The position numbers were made by a program, and so were the translations under genes. From Utricularia gibba (taxonomy: Eukaryota > Streptophyta > Magnoliopsida > Lamiales > Lentibulariaceae), in NCBI GenBank assembly GCA_002189035.1, contig CM007992.1, forward strand, positions 1,736,001-1,800,000: DNA of 64,000 nucleotides. The letters run 5' to 3'. This document shows, in pieces, positions 13,455 through 24,012 of this stretch (position 1 is the first letter of the stretch; every line of letters starts with the position of its first letter). The notes under the pieces were generated by a model. That model did no database searches and was not told the origin of the DNA. It saw only the letters and a program-made list of their open reading frames with translations.

Positions 13455-14038
13455 TCATAATAACCATTCCAGTCTCAAAGCTAAACAACAATAAAGGATG
13501 CATAACAAAGCGTAAACAGTAAATCTTTCACATAGAAAAACTAAAAACTATTCTTTGTTAAGAATAGTGTTCTTCAAGAGTAAAAGAAATCGTCAAAAGG
13601 GAGTTTATTTTTCTGGATCATCTTCCTCGTTCTTTTGTGTGTTCTTGCAATTTTTTGCCAATCCCTTTCTCCCCATAATTCTTTCCCCCAAGTCTTTAGC
13701 GTGATATTCAAGGGTCAAGATATTTCTTCTCTTTCCTATCATTTCCAAAAATGCTTTTCTTTTCTTTCTTAGAATTTGGTTGTACTTCTTTCAGACTTTT
13801 GTTCATAACCTCTACAATTTCATTGTGCTCTTTTGGATTCCTAGGGAATTGGGCTACTGACATACACTACATTGCACAAGAGAATTATAAGAATTAAGAT
13901 TGAGACTAAATAACTAAGAATAAAAGATGCAAAGATGGTACTAGTTGCAAAAGTATTGAAATACATAATAAACTTGAGTTTTGTAGCATAATATGAGTCA
14001 TTTTCCTTCAATCAAATACTCAAAAATATATGTTATCA
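13455..14038 (-). mobile_element. Truncated LTR related to the 15128-24007 element
   Basis: The stretch from 'cattccagtctcaaagctaa' to TTATCA at 14038 aligns by eye, block by block, with the right half of the LTR at 15128-16296. Shared blocks include the aacaacaa and cataacaa phrases, the C/T-rich segment, 'agcataatatgagtcattt' and the terminal 'aaaaatatatgttatca'. The left half is missing. Orientation is the same as that element (minus, U3 at right). Only one arm of the conserved U3 hairpin remains, near 13895. Confidence 0.75.
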
Positions 14039-15122
14039 CCTAAGTTGAATCATTTTTTAAAAAGCCTCCCACAAGAAAAATCTACCAGCTTTACTTGGAA
14101 GATAAACTATGTTTAGCAAAAAATGAAAAAGAATTCTTAAAATTTGATTGTTGGAGTGATAGAAGGTAAATGAACTGAAATAAAAGATATTATTACGCAT
14201 GTCATATGATATTTTATCTATTACTTCTACAATAGTTGCATTGAAATCAATTTTTTGTACCAAAGAAAGGTTTCTTGATCCATGTCGTGCTTCTTTTTCG
14301 AAAGAGACTGTTCAAGTTCTTTTACGCATATGTAATTGAGTTCATTGCCTTCATGAATTAGAAAATCTAAATTGTTATGATAATTTTTATTTTAATTGCA
14401 TATAACTAGCTCTATTTTTAATTATAATAATGTTTATCTCATTTTATTTAGGTGAAAGAAGAACCTTTGGAATTTACTTGATCATGAAACCTAGTTGTAA
14501 AAGGTTAGAACTTGGAAGAAGAACCTTTGGTAATTTGTGATTGTTCATATTGCATGCTTTTTGAATTTGTGAGTTCTGAGTTGTGACTTTGTAATATTGT
14601 GACTTTGAATCTATTGATGTTAGTAACTTTGGTTTAAACTTTCTTGTTACTTGTTGTGTTGGTTTAGACTTTTCCATGAATTTGTTTGTTGCAGTAGGTT
14701 TTAAAACATAGTAGATTGGATCGAAAATCAATAAATCACTAGGCGGTAGGCACTAAAGTCTGAATCTGCAGCAACACTCGAACTCGATATGCCTGTCAAC
14801 AAAATTATATTCATTAGGAAGAAGGTGATGCAGAAGATACCCAGTGCCAGCATATTGGCTGCATGGATAACGATGCAAATCGGTGTGGGTCCACCTATCC
14901 ATATGTGTGTAGTGGAAATTGTGCAGATTTTATAACTACTGCATCAAATACTATACTAACAAGGTAGGGGTGATTTTGAAATGTACCAACCATTAAAAGA
15001 CTGCATAACAAAATTATTTATTGTGTGTACAATTTTTTGTGCTTAGAGTGTGAAACAGAAATCAAGGATACAGGGTAGTTAGCAAGCACTAGTAAAATTG
15101 ATGATGATCAACCAAGCTATTC
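14039..15122. other. Intergenic DNA between two LTR relics
   Basis: A 13-nt phrase (gaagaagaaccttt or a close variant) occurs twice, near 14456 and 14512. Otherwise nothing was recognised. Confidence 0.4.
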
Positions 15123-15127
15123 ATTCT
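15123..15127. repeat. Left target-site duplication ATTCT
   Basis: Identical to 24008-24012 on the other side of the retrotransposon. Confidence 0.85.
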
Positions 15128-16296
15128 TGATAAATAAAAAATTTATGCAACGTCATTAGAATTGCAAGTTTTCTTATCAAATAAAATTTATAAACCTAAT
15201 TCACATCAAATCATATGAAAAATATGAGCATAGTGGACTAGGGTCGAACACAAGGAGCATGGTGCTTGCTATGTGAAAATCAATGCAGGAAATCAGTGTC
15301 ATGTTGGTAAATTTGATCTTAACTAGAACTAAGGCAGAACTACGATGGAATGCAGTAAAGAAAAGTAACAAGCTTTAGAACTCGGTTGTTTCTGAGATGA
15401 AATGGGTGATGTCTTGGGACTCCTAGGGGATATATGCTTATCACTAAACAAGCTCACACAAACCATAAATCAAACACTTAACACACAAAGTCTAGATCTA
15501 CCCGGACTCTTGTTTTCCCCCTAATCTTTGGTCTACCTCTAATTAAAATTGTTAAGATGGGTTTCACCACTCTCCCCTCCTGGATCTATCCTGCTTTATT
15601 AAGGAAGTGGCGTGACTTATGGTTGATTAGGTCCAAAGAATGATTAGCACATTTCTCCCCCTTTCACCCCAAGGCACCCCCTAAGTGTTTAACCACTCAT
15701 AACAAGGGAAAGAAAAACTTTTTCATAGCATATCCTAAGCAACATTCTGGTCTCAAAGTTAAACAACAACAAGCAGTGTATAACAGAAATAGAAAAGACA
15801 AATTGTTCACGCAGTAAATCTAAAACTAGTCTCAGCTAGTAACAGTTCATCAAGAACGGAAGAAAATCTTCAAAGGAAAATGTGTTCTTCTGGTTCGTTG
15901 TCCCCTTCTTTCTTCCCCAGAAAAATTCTCCAAATTGCTATGTCGTGTGTCTCCAATGGGGGAGAGCTTTTCTCTCTCCATCTTGTCCTCATTTTTTTCC
16001 AAAATCCTCCTTTTTCTCCTCCTTGGATTTTGTGTGTACCCCTTTTTCAGACTTATGCCTCATCCTCTATCACTATACTATTCATGTTCGGCTCCTTGGG
16101 ATTTGTGTTGACGACATGTGGTGCACTGCTCAAAGAAAACTATTAGAAGGTTGGGACTCAATCGCACAACTAAGACTAAAATAACACGACTACGGTAATA
16201 TTCGTAAAATCATAAAAATAGGCAATAAAGCTTAATTTTTGCAGCACGATATGAGTCATTTCCCTGTATTCAATTACTCAAAAATATGTGTTATCA
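15128..16296 (-). repeat. 3' LTR of the Athila/Tat-type element
   Basis: Closely matches 22831-24007 over its whole length with scattered substitutions and small indels. One arm of the U3 hairpin (near 16151-16175) has been lost in this copy, while the 5' LTR keeps both. Confidence 0.9.
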
Positions 16297-17658
16297 CATT
16301 ATGCTTCAACGACACAAGACTTGTCCTCAAGTCCTAACTAAGACTACCAGGAGGTAAGCAATTGAGGGATTTCCAAACAGCCATGCAGACACGTGACATT
16401 TAGGTTCAAAATGTAGGAATTGAAAGAGTGCTAGTGTGCAAGAAAGGTAATCACTCAAGCATACATGTGAATTTCATCAAAATAAGTGCCTTCAAAAATT
16501 AAATAAGCTAACATGACATAGTTAGACTTTCAATGGGACACTGGTGGTCTCTTTTCATTTCTTTTCAATGGGACATCGTTAGGGAAGGTTCCAAGCTTAA
16601 CTCAGGCAATTGTCGCTCCCCTCCTTTGTATATGGAGTGTGGGTTAAGCACTCTTCTCCTTATTCCTCCTGAGGGTTTTCTACTCCTCTGAGTCATTCCA
16701 GTAACCTCCCTTCTCTCTTTACTCTGTTGTCTACACATGCTTTTTCATTGTGTGTTGCTTTTCAAGACATAGGGTCTCATCGCTTTTCTTATGATGATGC
16801 TTTTTAACCCCCTCGTTTTCTTCATCTTTCTATAAGCTTTTTGACCACCAGTATCCATGAAAGAACCAAATATGTCAGTTTGCACAAAAAAAATCTCGAA
16901 TGCATAAATCAAAATCCATTACACATATTGCTACCTCACGAAGATAAGCAGGCTAAAAGTCATGCTCACAGGTGTACAAATGGTTAAAGTAAAATTCATG
17001 CATTCCGTGCTTCATGAAAAACATCATGCATGCATATGGAAATTCCTCAAATAGCTTGCAAAATTCACCTGATCCTAGTACTCAACTACTAAATTATTCC
17101 TAACTTAGACTAACGCCATAAAAGTAAAAATAAGAATAAAACAAGAACAATGGCAGCAATGTTACTTGATCAGGGAGGAGTCCTTCACTTTCTGTTTGAG
17201 TTCTTTTACTTCCTTCAATAGATTCCCAAGCCCATCATATATCATGTCAATCCTCTCCTTGTAGCAGCAATCTTTCTCATTCCTTCGGGTCGTGGCTATT
17301 TGATCAGAGGTATCATGACCCATGTATGTTCTTTGCTTGTAACCGCAATGTAACTCCCTGTTTTGCAACAGGAAACACAGTAAAAACTCTCCAAAATAAC
17401 TCCTAGTTACGTCTAAAAGTGCAAAACTAAAAGCACGTGAAAATAAATATAAAAACTACTGAAATTAAATTTGGATTGCCTCCTAAGAGCGTCCCTGTTT
17501 TCAGTCTTGAACTAGACTTTCAGCAAGTTCTACATTGTTTCTATGTCCCTTAGGACAAGAACTTCAACTTCTTCAGCCAACCTGTTTTGAAGATTTTCAT
17601 AAAAAACCTTCAACGTATGTCCATTCGAAACAAATGGTCCAATCCAACGAGATTTGAG
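16297..17658 (-). other. 3' internal region of the Athila/Tat-type element
   Basis: Between the integrase end and the 3' LTR. The minus strand carries TTGAGGACAAG near 16322-16334, a phrase often seen just before the polypurine tract of such elements, but the tract itself is poor. A short coiled-coil-like minus frame (17162-17368) may be an ORF remnant. I see no envelope-like ORF. Confidence 0.5.
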
Positions 17659-18741
17659 TTACCCTGGGTGTAACTTCAGCCTAGATTGAAACAGCAAAAC
17701 TTTCTGACCAACTTCAAAGGACCTCCTGGAAATGTTGTTGTCATGGTAACTTTTAGTCCTAACTTTGAATAACTTTGAGTTTTCATAAGCATCATTCCTC
17801 AGCTCTTCCAGTTCTGAGAACTGTAATTTTCTTTGGCTTGCATTGAGACTTTCATCAAGGTTTAACCTCTTCACTGCCCACCAGGCCTTGTGCTAACGCA
17901 GCAGGTAACCTGCAAGGTTTTCCATAAACTAACCTGAATGGAGAGGTCCCAATTGGTGTTTTACATGCTGTTCGAATTGCTCACATAGCATCCCTTAGTC
18001 TCAGACTCCAGTCCTTCCTGTTCGAGTTAACCACTTTCTTCAGAATCTGTTTAATCTCCTTGTTTGATACTTCCGTTTGGCGATTTGTTTGTGGATGGTA
18101 TGTTGTTGATGGCTTGTACTAAACGGTGAACTGCTTCAAAATGCTCCTTAAGGCCTGATTATAAAAATGCATACCTCTATCACTGAAAATGGAATCCTAT
18201 ATTGCACAAAAATGTTGTTATGCAGAAAATTTATCACTATCTTTGTGTCATCTATCCTAGTAGGAATGGCTTCAATCCACTTCGAGACGTAATCAACAGC
18301 TACTAAAATATAGTTGTAGCTTGCAGAGGTGGGGAATGGCCCCATAAAATCAATACCGCAAACATCAAATTCACATACCAGGATTCCTTGCTGAGACATT
18401 TTGTCCCTATTGGATAAATTTCCCACTCTTTGGGATGACTCACAATCCTTGCAATAAGCATAACAGTCTCTAAAGATGTGAGGCCAATAAAATCTGCAGT
18501 CCAAAATTTTTTTTTTTGTATAGTTTGGTCCATAATGGCCACCAAAGGGTCCTGCATGACAAAAATTGATAATCTTAGGAGTTTCAAACTCATGAACACA
18601 CCTTCGAATGACGCCATCATTGCGTCTCTTCCAGAAGTAAGGATCATCCCAAATATAATATTTGGCGTCACTCTTCAGTTTGTTCTTCATTTGATAATCC
18701 ATTCCTAGTGGCATCACTCCTGTTGAAACAAAGTTAGCCAA
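17659..18741 (-). pseudogene. Integrase remnant of Athila/Tat-type element
   Basis: Integrase joins retroelement DNA to the host chromosome. The N-terminal zinc-binding region is seen as HAGPFGGHYG and CYAYCKDCESSQR. The core follows (GIDFMGPFP, then VAVDYVSKWIEAI), and TTYHPQTNRQTE is recognisable around 18060-18110 in a shifted frame. The C-terminal part (17874-17659) has [18 protein letters not shown] and [16 protein letters not shown], typical of Athila-type integrases. At least two frame changes and stops separate these pieces, so no functional protein can be made. Confidence 0.85.
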
Positions 18742-18756
18742 GTCTGCAAACCACGG

Positions 18757-19382
18757 TTAGCGAATATTAGTCCTAACTAAGAATAATTGTTCATCCGGAA
18801 ACATTTTAGTGATAGGACTTTCAGTCCTCACCCCTTCCATCCTGCTGAGGTGGTCAACAACCAAATTCTCTTTCCCAAGCCTGTCTTTAATTTCAACATC
18901 GAACTCTTGAACAAGGAGAACCCATCTGATCAACCGTGGTTTGGTCTCTTTCTTCTCCATCAAGTGTTTTATCGCCGAATGGTCTGTATAGACGACTACC
19001 TTGCTCCTAAAAGATAGGAACGAAATTTCTCCAAAGCAAAATTCACAGCCAAAAATTCTCTTTTAGTCACAGTGTAATTTTTCTGGGCTTCATCTAAAGT
19101 TTTGGAAGGATAAGAAATAACATGATGCTTTCCATCAATTTTCTGTCCTAAAACTGCTCCTACAGCATGACTACTAGCATCACACATAATTTCAAAATCA
19201 TACCTCCAGTTTGGTGGTTGTATCACAGGAGCAGTGGTCACAGCCTCTTTCAAACAATTAAAAGCATTTTTGCATGAATCATCAAAAATAAATTCCACAT
19301 GATTGTGCAAAATTCTACTAAGAGGCAAAGCAATCTCCACCCTTGACAAAGCAATTAAAGTCTCCTGTAAAAAAACCAACAT
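18757..19382 (-). pseudogene. RNase H remnant of Athila/Tat-type element
   Basis: This domain removes the RNA strand of the RNA:DNA hybrid. FEIMCDASSHAVGAVLGQ carries the first catalytic Asp, [19 protein letters not shown] follows, and the second part (18963-18757) has [15 protein letters not shown] and VVDHLSRME. The frame is broken between the two parts. Confidence 0.85.
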
Positions 19383-20302
19383 GCCCCAGAAATGATCTCA
19401 CACCCTTGACATCAATGGGATATGGTAATTCAGTCATAATTTCGATTTTTGCTTTGTCTACCTCAATACCTTTCCTAGAAATAACATGGTCAAGCACAAT
19501 TCCATGATCAACCATAAAATGGCATTTTTCAGAATTAAGAACAAGATTTTTTTTCAACACATTTTCACAAAACTTGATCCAAATGGTCTAAACATGACTC
19601 ATAATTCTCTTCATACACTATAAAATCGTCCATAAAAATTTCAATGAAATCCTCATCAAAATTGGAGAAGATGATGGTCATACACCTCTGGAAGGTAGCA
19701 AGGGCGTTGCACAACCCAAAGGGCATCCTTCTATAGGCATAAGTCTCAAATGAACAAGTGAAAGTTGTCTTGTCTTGATCCGTACCTGAAATTGTAACCT
19801 GGTGATATCTAGAATAACTATCTAAGAAACAATAAAAAGATTTTCCTGCTAATTTTTCAAGAATTTGATCAATGAAAGGTAAAGTGTAATGGTCCTTCTT
19901 TGTGGTACCAGCTCCACCCATTTTGGATTCTTTGTGGCACCCGCTCTCCCTTCTCATTCTCCATCACTATCATACCAGTTTCTTGGGCACCATATGGATT
20001 GGACTCACCAATTCGCTATCTGTGATGGAATAGATAATACCTACATCATGATGTTTTACAATTTCCTTCTTTACCACTTCCATCATATTTGGGTTGAGGT
20101 GTCTTTATGACTAGCGAACAGGTTTGGCTCCATCTTCCAATAGAATCTTGTGCATACATATAGAAGGAGAGATGCCTTCAATATCTGCAAGGGTCCAACC
20201 AATTGCCTTCTTGTTCTTGATCAGCACCTCTAGCAGTCGCGATTCTTGGTCTAAGCTAAGACTATTAGAGATGATAACCAGGTTGTTCATTTTTTCATCC
20301 AA
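19383..20302 (-). pseudogene. Reverse transcriptase remnant of Athila/Tat-type element
   Basis: The polymerase core is recognisable: FLDSYSRYHQVTISGTDQDK, TTFTCSFETYAYRRMPFGLC, and the catalytic box FMDDFIVY near 19600-19625, so the catalytic Asp pair is still present. Upstream the frame continues as AIGWTLADIEGISPSICMHK. Frames change near 19957 and 19560. Homology to plant Ty3/Gypsy RT is clear despite the breaks. Confidence 0.88.
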
Positions 20303-20383
20303 GAATGCTTACTTCAGGTGTGTGGGCAGTGGCTTCAACTCAATTGTTCTCTCCTCTAGGGTCTTGATTTGCATAGCATTCAC

Positions 20384-21331
20384 CTATTCTGACCCTTTTT
20401 CAGCTTCCACTCTTGCAAAAAATGATTCCTCATGCTCTTCTTCCTTCTCTTGGATGGCCTTCTCGAAATGCTCCTCAACTAATTTATCCATCATTTCCAC
20501 TGAGCATATACTCTCAAAATCATTGAGATAATTGTTCACCTCCTTCATGTTCAGTGTAATCTTTTCGTCATCAAAGGATAATTCAATTGTGCCCATCTTC
20601 ACATTAATTATGGCATTGGAAGTGCTCAAGAATGGTCTTCCAAGGATGATGGTTGTATCCCTTGAACTTCCAGCAGGCATATTTACCACATAGAAGTCCG
20701 CTAGAAACACTAACTGCTCAATCTTTACTAGAACATCTTCAACCAAGCCTTTTGGAGAAATTACTCTTCAGTCAGCAAGCTCAATTTGCACTCCTGAGGC
20801 TTGTAGAGGTCCTAACCTGAGAGTCTCATACACAGAAAATGACATCACGTTGATAGAGGCTCCGAGGCCACCCATTGCTCTCCTAATGTTCAAGTCACCT
20901 ATTTTGCAAGGAATAAAAAATGTTCCAAGGTCCTTCCATTTTTCAGGTAGCTTCCAAGTCAAAAGGGGTGAGCAACTCTCACTAAGCTTCACCTTGTCTT
21001 TTTCCTTTAGTTTTGGCTTTAACATACAAAGTTGCTTCAGGTACTTCATGCTTTTGGGTACCAAGTCAATATACTCTAGCAATGTCAAATTTCATTGGGT
21101 ATTACCCAAACTCAACATTTTTTCTTTCTCATTTTGCTCTTCTCTCGCTTTCAGCCTTCCTGGAAATGGTGGTGGGGTTACTTTTACCATGAGAGGTTCT
21201 GTAGCAATCTCAACCTCCTGTTCTTCAACATCTCCTTCCATCTCAACTTCATACTCTTCTCCCGCCGCTAAATTACTCTTAGTTTGGACTAATTCTCTTC
21301 TAGGTTTTTCTTTTCCGCTTCTCAATGTCAT
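20384..21331 (-). pseudogene. Aspartic protease region with lost catalytic Asp
   Basis: The retropepsin-like segment reads GTFFIPCKIGDLNIRRAMGG followed by LGASINVMSFSVYETLRLGP. Relatives carry Asp-Leu-Gly-Ala-Ser at the active site; here the Asp is Gly (GGLGAS), which would inactivate it. The downstream half (20746-20384) has PAGSSRDTTIILGRPFLSTS, the conserved second protease motif. The upstream part (21331-21092) is an acidic linker from gag. Confidence 0.82.
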
Positions 21332-21574
21332 TGCACTGATATTTTGTCCTTCCCCAGAGTTGGGATTTTGTTTGGCTTGCGACGGTCGGCTTCCTTTTTG
21401 CTTCAGTTCCCCAACCTCTGTTGCTAGCTGAGTGACTTGAATTTCTAGATTTTTGATAGCTTGTCGATTCTAAGCTTGGTTCTTGATTGATTGGGTCATG
21501 AAAATCTTCAAAATATCCTCCAATGAGCTTCCAGAATTTCCTCCAGAATTATTCTGGTTTGGAGACTGAAATTG

Positions 21575-22806
21575 CTATTGCATCTGTTGGTTTGGCTTGC
21601 GAAATGGTGGAGCTTGATAAGAACGTTGCTGCTGCTCTTGGAAATTTTGCTGAAATCCTTGCTGTCTAGCAGATGAACTCTCACCCTTGTAAGAAGAATC
21701 ATTATTACTCCATCTGAAATTTGGATGATCCCTCCATGCAGGGTTGTAGGTGTTTGAATAGGGATCATATTTCTTCCTTTGTGGCTCCAGATATCCCATT
21801 GCCTTCACATGTTCTTTCTCCATCAGTTCGGGACATTTACCAACAATGTGTCCCATCCTGTGGAAGTTCCTGCAAGGCATATTCTTAGCTTGTAATAAAA
21901 ATAACTCCTTCATCATCTCAAACATGGTAGCCACATTTTTCGTCAGCTCACTTTTTGATGACTTTGGCTTGCATTCTAGTTCATAAACCCTTATGTTCGA
22001 GGCCTGTTTTCTGATAATATGTCTGGAGTGCTCAGCCAACTCCTCAAGCAATGCAAGAGCTTCCATGAGATTTTTTTTCTCAATAACCCACATGCTGCAA
22101 AATCCACCATGGCTCTATCTGTGCATAGAAGTCCATCATAAAAATATTTGACCAATGCATTAGTCTGAAATCCATGGTGTGGGCAAGATCCTAGCAGATG
22201 ATTAAAACGCTCCCAATATTCATGCAAAGATTCACCATTTGACTGCTCAATGTCACTGATCATCTTCCTTATTCCTTCAGCCTTTGAAGTAGGGATATAT
22301 TTGTTAAGAAATACTTTCTTCATCCATGACCAATCTGTGATGCTCCCAGGCTTCAAAGAGTTGAACCACGTTTTTGCACTTCCTTCTAGTGTAAATTGGA
22401 ACGCCCTCAAACAGATGGCATCCTTAGTCATACCAACACTCTTAAAAGAGGTGCAAACAGCAGTCACGTTATCAAGATGTTCATGTGGGTTTTCTCCCAC
22501 CTTCCCATAATACTTAGGTAGAAAGTTAATCATAGTTGGCTTTAATTCGTTGGCTGTGTCATCAGAGAACCTGATACACAACCCTCTATACGTATGGTCA
22601 GCTACATCAAGTTCATTCAGGGTCTTTTTCTGTTCTGCCGTAATGAAATTAGCTTGAGTTACAGCAGGGAGTCTGCTCAACCTTGCTTTTTCTCTCACTC
22701 TTGTGCAATTCATGCAGATAGTTGTCTCGATTTCTAGATAGAAAACAAGATCACTTGCACCAGAAGAACGCAAATACATCAACCGAATCACGAAAGAATT
22801 AAACAC
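21575..22806 (-). pseudogene. Gag remnant of Athila/Tat-type element
   Basis: The capsid-like domain (22806-21991) contains GSAKTWFNSLKPGSITDW and ESLHEYWERFNHLLGSCPHH, the plant retrotransposon gag signature. The second part (22093-21575), in another frame, holds a zinc knuckle whose second Cys is replaced (CRNFHRMGHIVGKC) and the signature DPYSNTYNPAWRDHPNF. One frameshift near 22040 separates them. It sits just inside the primer-binding site, where gag is expected. Confidence 0.88.
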
Positions 22807-22809
22807 CGC

Positions 22810-22827
22810 TCCCTAGCAATGACACCA
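22810..22827 (-). promoter_or_regulatory. Primer-binding site, tRNA-Asp-like, decayed
   Basis: Three bases inside the 5' LTR the minus strand reads TGGTGTCATTGCTAGGGA. The tRNA-Asp-type site used by Athila-like elements is TGGCGCCGTTGCCGGGGA. The differences are transitions, consistent with methylation-driven decay. Confidence 0.75.
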
Positions 22828-22830
22828 ATT

Positions 22831-24007
22831 TGATCAACGAAAAATTTATGCAACGTCATTAGAATTGCAAATTTTCTTATCAAATAAAATTTATGAATCT
22901 AATTCACATCAAATCATATGAAAAATATGAGCATAGTGGACTAGGGTTGAACACAAGGAGCATGGTGCTTGCTATGTGAAAGTCAATGCATGAAATCAAT
23001 GTCACGTTCGTAAATTTGGTCTTAACTAGGACTAAGGCAGAACTGCGATGAAATGCAGTAAAGAAAAGTAACAAGCTTTGGAACTCGGTTATTTCTGAGA
23101 TTAAATGGGTGATGCCTTGGGATTCCTAGGGATATATGCTTATCACTAAACAAGCTCACACAAACCATAAATCAAACACTTAACACACAAAGTTTAGATC
23201 TACCCGAACTCTTGTTTTCCCTCTAATATTTGGTCTACCTTTAATTAGAATTGTTAAGATGGGTTTCACCACTCCCCCCTCATGGATCTATCCTGCTTTG
23301 TTAAGGAAGTGGCGTGACTTATGGTTGATTAGGTTCAAAGATTGATTAGCACATTTCTCCCCCTTTCACCCCAAGGCACCCCCTAAGTGTTTAACCACTC
23401 ATAACAAGGGAAAGAAAAACGTTTTCATAGCATATTCTAAGCAATATTCTGGTCTCAAAATTAAACAACAACAAGCAGTGCATAACAGAAATAGAAAAGA
23501 CAAATTGTTCACGCAATAAATCTAAAACTAGTCTAATTTAGGAACACTTCATCAAGAACGGAAGAAAATCTTCAAAGGAAAATGTGTTCTTCTGGTTCGT
23601 CGTCCCCTTCTTTCTTCCCCAAAAAAATTCTCCAAATTGCTATGTCGTGTGTCTCCAATGGGGGAGATCTTTTCTCTCTCCATGTTGTCCTTATTTTTGT
23701 CCAAAATCCTCATTTTTCTCCTCTTTAGATTTTGTGTATACTCCTTTTCAGAATTTTGACTCATTCTCTACCACTACACTATTTATATTCGGCTCCTTGG
23801 GATTTGTGTTGACAACATACGCTGCATTGCTCGAAGAAAACTATTAGAAGGTTGGGACTAAATCGTAGATTTAGTCCCAACTAAGACTAAAATAACACAA
23901 TTACGGTAATATTCTCAAAATCATAAAAATAGACAATAAAGCTTAATTTTTATAGCATGATATGAGTCATTTCCCTGTATTCAATTACTCAAATATATGT
24001 GTTATCA
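22831..24007 (-). repeat. 5' LTR of the Athila/Tat-type element
   Basis: Near-identical partner of 15128-16296; starts TGATCA and ends TTATCA. In element orientation U3 starts at 24007. It carries an intact 14-bp hairpin at 23851-23881. Confidence 0.9.
23851..23881. other. Perfect 14-bp U3 hairpin in 5' LTR
   Basis: Arms GTTGGGACTAAATC and GATTTAGTCCCAAC surround the loop GTA, 126 bp inside the U3 end. Confidence 0.85.
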
Positions 24008-24012
24008 ATTCT
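24008..24012. repeat. Right target-site duplication ATTCT
   Basis: Identical to 15123-15127. Confidence 0.85.

Larger units (their letters stand above)
15128..24007 (-). mobile_element. Complete but inactivated Athila/Tat-type Ty3/Gypsy retrotransposon
   Basis: Two long LTRs (15128-16296 and 22831-24007) have TGATAA...TTATCA-type ends and flank a minus-strand gag-protease-RT-RNase H-integrase region. The pentamer ATTCT flanks the whole unit (15123-15127 and 24008-24012), so both ends are original. The primer-binding site lies beside the right (5') LTR and resembles tRNA-Asp, as in Athila-type elements. Every ORF is split by stops and frameshifts and the protease Asp and gag zinc-knuckle are damaged, so it cannot be autonomous. 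The gag peptide DPYSNTYNPAWRDHPNF and the integrase C-terminal style match the non-chromoviral OTA group. Confidence 0.92.

Noticed and set aside
20850-21431. A 193-codon plus-strand open frame inside the Athila/Tat element
   Set aside because: It lies opposite the gag-protease region, shows no domain and is explained as a shadow of minus-strand coding sequence.
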